In this document: positions 61,302 to 64,000 of the stretch, piece after piece | Position numbering within the stretch: position 1 is the first letter of the stretch | Layout: every line of letters begins with the position of its first letter | DNA from: Mycolicibacter heraklionensis | Lineage (GTDB): Bacteria > Actinomycetota > Actinomycetes > Mycobacteriales > Mycobacteriaceae | Length of the DNA: 64,000 nt | Assembly: GCF_019645815.1 (NCBI RefSeq) | Contig: NZ_CP080997.1 | Location: 3,848,880 to 3,912,879, forward strand | Reading direction: 5' to 3' | Notes under the pieces: model-generated | Database searches by the model: none | What the model was told of the DNA's origin: nothing | Seen by the model: only the letters and a program-made list of their open reading frames with translations | Made by a program: the position numbers and the translations under genes

Positions 61302-61937
61302 ATGAAGGCACTCCGAATCGTGGCGGCCGGCGCCGCTGCCGCAGCGCTGCTGGTGGTCCCCAACGCGTCGTCGATGCCGACGGCCTCCGCTGACGGTTGC
61401 CCGGACGTCGAGGTGGTGTTCGCCCGCGGCACCAGCGAGCCGCCGGGTCTGGGCCGGGTGGGCGACGGGCTGGTCGGCGCCCTGCGGGGGCAGACGTCCC
61501 GGTCGGTCGGCGCCTATGCGGTGAACTATCCGGCCAGCTATGACTTCGGCCGGGCCGCCGACGGCGCCAACGACGCCAGCGGCCACATCATGTGGATGGT
61601 GGAGAACTGCCCGAACACTCGCCTGGTCCTCGGGGGGTACTCGCAGGGCGCGGCGATCATCGACATCGTGGCCGCGGCACCGGTGCCCGGCTTCGGTTTC
61701 ACCGCACCGCTGCCGCCCGAGGCCGCCGACCACGTCGCGGCGATCGCCGTGTTCGGCAACCCGTCGAACAAGATCGGGCAACCGCTGACCAATAGCCCCG
61801 TGTACGGGTTCAAGACGATCGACCTGTGCACCGATGGTGACCCGGTCTGCTCCCCCGGGCGCATGTTCTCCGCGCACTCGGGTTACACCCCGGGCATGAC
61901 CAATCAGGCCGCCTCGTTCGTCGCCGGCCTGCTGTAG
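61302..61937 (+). CDS. cut4: Secreted cutinase-family esterase (Cut4-like)
   Basis: A 211-residue cutinase paralogue. Signal peptide MKALRIVAAGAAAAALLVVP, with cleavage near TASA; FARGTSEPPGLGRVG; Ser114 in GGYSQGAAIID; and DLCTDGDPVCSPG… HSGYTPGM. Corresponds by order to Rv3452. TACTAT at 61288-61293, 8 bases before the ATG, could be a -10 element with an almost leaderless transcript. It is 59 bases downstream of cut3. Confidence 0.92.
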   Translation: MKALRIVAAGAAAAALLVVPNASSMPTASADGCPDVEVVFARGTSEPPGLGRVGDGLVGALRGQTSRSVGAYAVNYPASYDFGRAADGANDASGHIMWMVENCPNTRLVLGGYSQGAAIIDIVAAAPVPGFGFTAPLPPEAADHVAAIAVFGNPSNKIGQPLTNSPVYGFKTIDLCTDGDPVCSPGRMFSAHSGYTPGMTNQAASFVAGLL

Positions 61938-61961
61938 GGGTAGCAACCGCGAAATCCCGCT

Positions 61962-61980
61962 CTCGCAGGAAAAGTGCGAG
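61962..61980. terminator. Hairpin between convergent cut4 and truA
   Basis: CTCGCA (61962-61967) pairs with TGCGAG (61975-61980) around GGAAAAG. It lies 24 bases after the cut4 stop and 32 bases before the truA end, fitting a bidirectional terminator. Confidence 0.5.
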
Positions 61981-62012
61981 TAGCCACCTGCGTCAGCCCG
62001 ATCTCGCGACGA

Positions 62013-62849
62013 TCAGCGCGGCTTACGCAGGTCCCGGGTGATGATGGTGCGCGCGCCCAGTTGATCGTCCGGCGGGTAGTCCACGCCGACCAGGGTCAGC
62101 CCGCGTGCCGGCGCGGCGGTGAAGTCGCTGGACCGGCGGGCGGCATTCAGCAGATCAGCGCACCACGCGGCATCGCGCCGGTGCTCCCCGACCGCCAGCA
62201 CCGCCCCGACCAGGGAGCGCACCATCGACCAGCAGAACGCATCGGCGGTGACGTGGGCGGTGATCAGATCGCCGTCGCGGACCCAGTCCAGGCGCTGCAG
62301 GTCGCGAATGGTGGTCGCGCCCTCGCGGTGTCGGCAGAACGCCGCAAAGTCGTGCAGCCCCACCAGATTTCGGGAGGCCTGCGCCATCGCGTCGACGTCC
62401 AGCGGACGCGACCACGCGGTGACGTAGCGAGCCTCCTGGGGCACCACCCCGTAGGGCGCGGTCGACAACCGGTAGGCGTAATGGCGTCGCAGCGCCGAGA
62501 ACCGGGCGTCGAAGTCAGCAACGGTCCGCTGCACCCGCAGCACCCGGACGTCGACCGGCAGGAAGCGCGCCAATCGCCGTGTGAGCGCCAGGAATTCCGG
62601 TTCGCCATCCCGCCGAGTCCGCGAATAGGCATGTGGTAGTGCCGAATCCGGAACATCGACGTGCGCCACCTGCCCGGTGGCGTGCACACCGGTGTCGGTG
62701 CGTCCGGCCGCGAACAACCGCACCGGAGTGCGGAACACGGTCGTCAGAGCCTCGTCGAGAACCCCGGCGACCGTGCGCTGTCCCGCTTGAACCGCCCAGC
62801 CGGCGAATTCCGTGCCGTCGTAGGCGATGTCGAGCCGAAGCCGGACGAC
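62013..62849 (-). CDS. truA: tRNA pseudouridine(38-40) synthase TruA; start codon unresolved
   Basis: TruA makes pseudouridine at 38-40 of tRNA anticodon stems. The frame reads VRLRLDIAYDGTEFAGWAVQ, then the catalytic motif AAGRTDTGVHATGQ and CRHREGATTIRDLQRLDW. The TruA fold clearly begins at about 62849, 13 bases after the rplQ stop. Yet no ATG, GTG or TTG is present in frame there: upstream codons run GAC-GGC-AGG-GCC-GAA-GTC-GTC and, within the rplQ end, only CTG codons occur. The first standard start (GTG inside the protein, TTVFRTP, around 62738) would remove needed N-terminal strands. The annotated start is the first family-like residue, not a codon claim. Confidence 0.85.
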   Translation of the reverse strand, partial: VVRLRLDIAYDGTEFAGWAVQAGQRTVAGVLDEALTTVFRTPVRLFAAGRTDTGVHATGQVAHVDVPDSALPHAYSRTRRDGEPEFLALTRRLARFLPVDVRVLRVQRTVADFDARFSALRRHYAYRLSTAPYGVVPQEARYVTAWSRPLDVDAMAQASRNLVGLHDFAAFCRHREGATTIRDLQRLDWVRDGDLITAHVTADAFCWSMVRSLVGAVLAVGEHRRDAAWCADLLNAARRSSDFTAAPARGLTLVGVDYPPDDQLGARTIITRDLRKPR

Positions 62850-62862
62850 TTCGGCCCTGCCG

Positions 62863-63423
62863 TCAGGACTCGTCGGTACCCTCGGTGGCCTCGGTGGCTT
62901 CGGCAGCCTCGGGAGCTTCAGTGGCCTCGACAGCGTCAGCCTCGGCGGCCGGCTCTTCGGCCTTCTCCTCGACCTTGGCGGGCTTCTCGGCCTTCTCGGT
63001 CTTGGGGGCAGCCTTGGCCGCCTTGGCCGCGGCGCGGCGAGCGCGGTCGGCCTCCGAGGTCACGGTCTTCTCCCGAACCAGCTCGATCACGGCCATCGGG
63101 GCGTTGTCACCCTGACGCGGCTCCACCTTGATGATGCGGGTGTAGCCACCGTTGCGGTCCGCGAAGTGCGGGGCGATCTCGGCGAACAGCGAGTGCACCA
63201 CGTCCTTGTCACGGATCTTCTTGAGCACCTCACGCCGGTTGTGCAGCGTGCCCTTCTTGGCGTGCGTGATCAGCTTCTCGGCATACGGCCGCAATGCCCG
63301 CGCCTTCGGCTCGGTCGTCTTGATCCGGCCGTGAGTGAACAGCGACGTGGCCAGGTTGGCCAGCAGCGCCTTCTGGTGCGAGGACGATCCGCCGAGGCGG
63401 GGGCCCTTGGTGGGCTTGGGCAT
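62863..63423 (-). CDS. rplQ: 50S ribosomal protein L17
   Basis: A 186-residue L17. The core starts MPKPTKGPRLGGSSSHQKAL, then FTHGRIKTTEPKARALRPYA and IAPHFADRNGGYTRIIKVEP. A lysine/alanine- then glutamate-rich tail (about residues 125-186, ending EATEGTDES) is typical of mycobacteria. It lies 59 bases after rpoA, in the conserved rpoA-rplQ-truA order. Confidence 0.98.
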   Translation of the reverse strand: MPKPTKGPRLGGSSSHQKALLANLATSLFTHGRIKTTEPKARALRPYAEKLITHAKKGTLHNRREVLKKIRDKDVVHSLFAEIAPHFADRNGGYTRIIKVEPRQGDNAPMAVIELVREKTVTSEADRARRAAAKAAKAAPKTEKAEKPAKVEEKAEEPAAEADAVEATEAPEAAEATEATEGTDES

Positions 63424-63482
63424 TGCGACTTCTCCTAAATGGGGCCGGCCCCCGTATCAGGTAGGGCCGGGACGGAATTCGA

Positions 63483-64000
63483 TTAAAGCTGCTCGGTTTC
63501 GGCGTAGTCCTGCTCGTCGTACCCGGCGTCGGCCGACCAGGTGCCGGTGGCAACGTCGTAACCCGCCACCTGCGAAGGGTCGAAGCTGGCCGGGCTGTCC
63601 TTGAGCGACAGGCCGAGCTGGTGCAGCTTGACCTTGACCTCGTCGATGGACTTCTGACCGAAGTTGCGGATGTCGAGCAGGTCGGACTCGGTGCGGGCGA
63701 CCAACTCCCCGACCGTGTGCACACCCTCACGCTTGAGGCAGTTGTAGGACCGCACGGTCAGGTCCAGGTCGTCGATCGGCAGCGCGAACGACGCGATGTG
63801 GTCCGCCTCGGCCGGCGACGGCCCGATCTCGATGCCTTCGGCCTCCACGTTCAGTTCCCGCGCGAGCCCGAACAGCTCAACCAGGGTCTTACCGGCCGAG
63901 GCCAGCGCGTCCCGCGGGGTGATGGAGTTCTTGGTCTCGACGTCCAGCACCAGCTTGTCGAAGTCGGTGCGCTGCTCGACACGGGTCGCCTCGACCTTGT
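63483..64000 (-). CDS. rpoA: RNA polymerase alpha subunit (5' part beyond window)
   Basis: The C-terminal 171 codons of RpoA. They include the end of the N-terminal dimerisation domain (TRVEQRTDFDKLVLDVETKN, then SITPRDALASAGKTLVELFG) and the alpha-CTD (LTVRSYNCLKREGVHTVGEL, RNFGQKSIDEVKVKLHQLGL), which binds upstream DNA and activators. The acidic tail ends DEQDYAETEQL. The start lies to the right of the window; an internal Met frame from 63950 is not a start. Confidence 0.98.
   Translation of the reverse strand, partial: KVEATRVEQRTDFDKLVLDVETKNSITPRDALASAGKTLVELFGLARELNVEAEGIEIGPSPAEADHIASFALPIDDLDLTVRSYNCLKREGVHTVGELVARTESDLLDIRNFGQKSIDEVKVKLHQLGLSLKDSPASFDPSQVAGYDVATGTWSADAGYDEQDYAETEQL

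Noticed and set aside
1..64000. tRNA, rRNA or insertion-sequence transposase genes
   Set aside because: None was recognised on either strand; no transposase motifs were seen. A covariance-model scan could not be run.

Overview
The window is a high-GC actinobacterial chromosome segment. Gene content and order identify a mycobacterium. From memory, the backbone follows the M. tuberculosis H37Rv order from about Rv3421c (tsaB) to Rv3457c (rpoA). PGRS glycine-rich proteins, GjpA-type outer-membrane proteins, an ESX-4 locus, cutinases and fatty-acyl-AMP ligases fit only Mycobacteriaceae. PGRS proteins that carry a signal peptide instead of a PE domain suggest a species outside the M. tuberculosis complex, possibly of the M. 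terrae/Mycolicibacter type. The species cannot be fixed from the sequence alone.

Layout. 1-8 kb: a minus-strand housekeeping run (tsaB, tsaE, an alpha/beta hydrolase, alr), an AbiEi/DUF559 gene bracketed by two near-identical palindromes, then gadB, the bifunctional NAD(P)H-hydrate repair enzyme and a rhomboid-like membrane protein. 8-19.5 kb: a secreted PknH-like sensor domain, a Baeyer-Villiger monooxygenase with an SDR partner, a small secreted protein, an FAD monooxygenase followed 1 bp later by a very large LuxR/STAND regulator, rnhA, a VOC protein and a DUF4436 protein. 19.6-43.7 kb: an accessory envelope island around glmS. It holds three PE-less PGRS proteins, four gjpA paralogues, two paralogous fatty-acyl-AMP ligases, a hydrolase and an LLM oxidoreductase. 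Two gjpA genes are each followed directly by a PGRS gene in a repeated two-gene cassette. 43.7-49.5 kb: vapBC, a WXG-like secreted-protein pair, glmM, rpsI-rplM and an XRE-nucleotidyltransferase antitoxin with a broken HepT-like toxin.

49.5-62 kb: the ESX-4 type VII secretion locus (esxT, esxU, the Rv3446c-type protein, eccC4, eccD4, mycP4, eccB4) and two cutinases. Here esxT-esxU are separated from the rest by a PE-PPE hydrolase gene and an AraC-family remnant. 62-64 kb: truA, rplQ and the 3' part of rpoA.

The most notable features are the duplicated gjpA-PGRS cassettes, which may be an outer-membrane protein plus surface-protein pair, and a family of dispersed palindromes. Two of these palindromes flank the DUF559 endonuclease-like gene like the ends of a mobile unit; two more lie in intergenic or decayed sequence.
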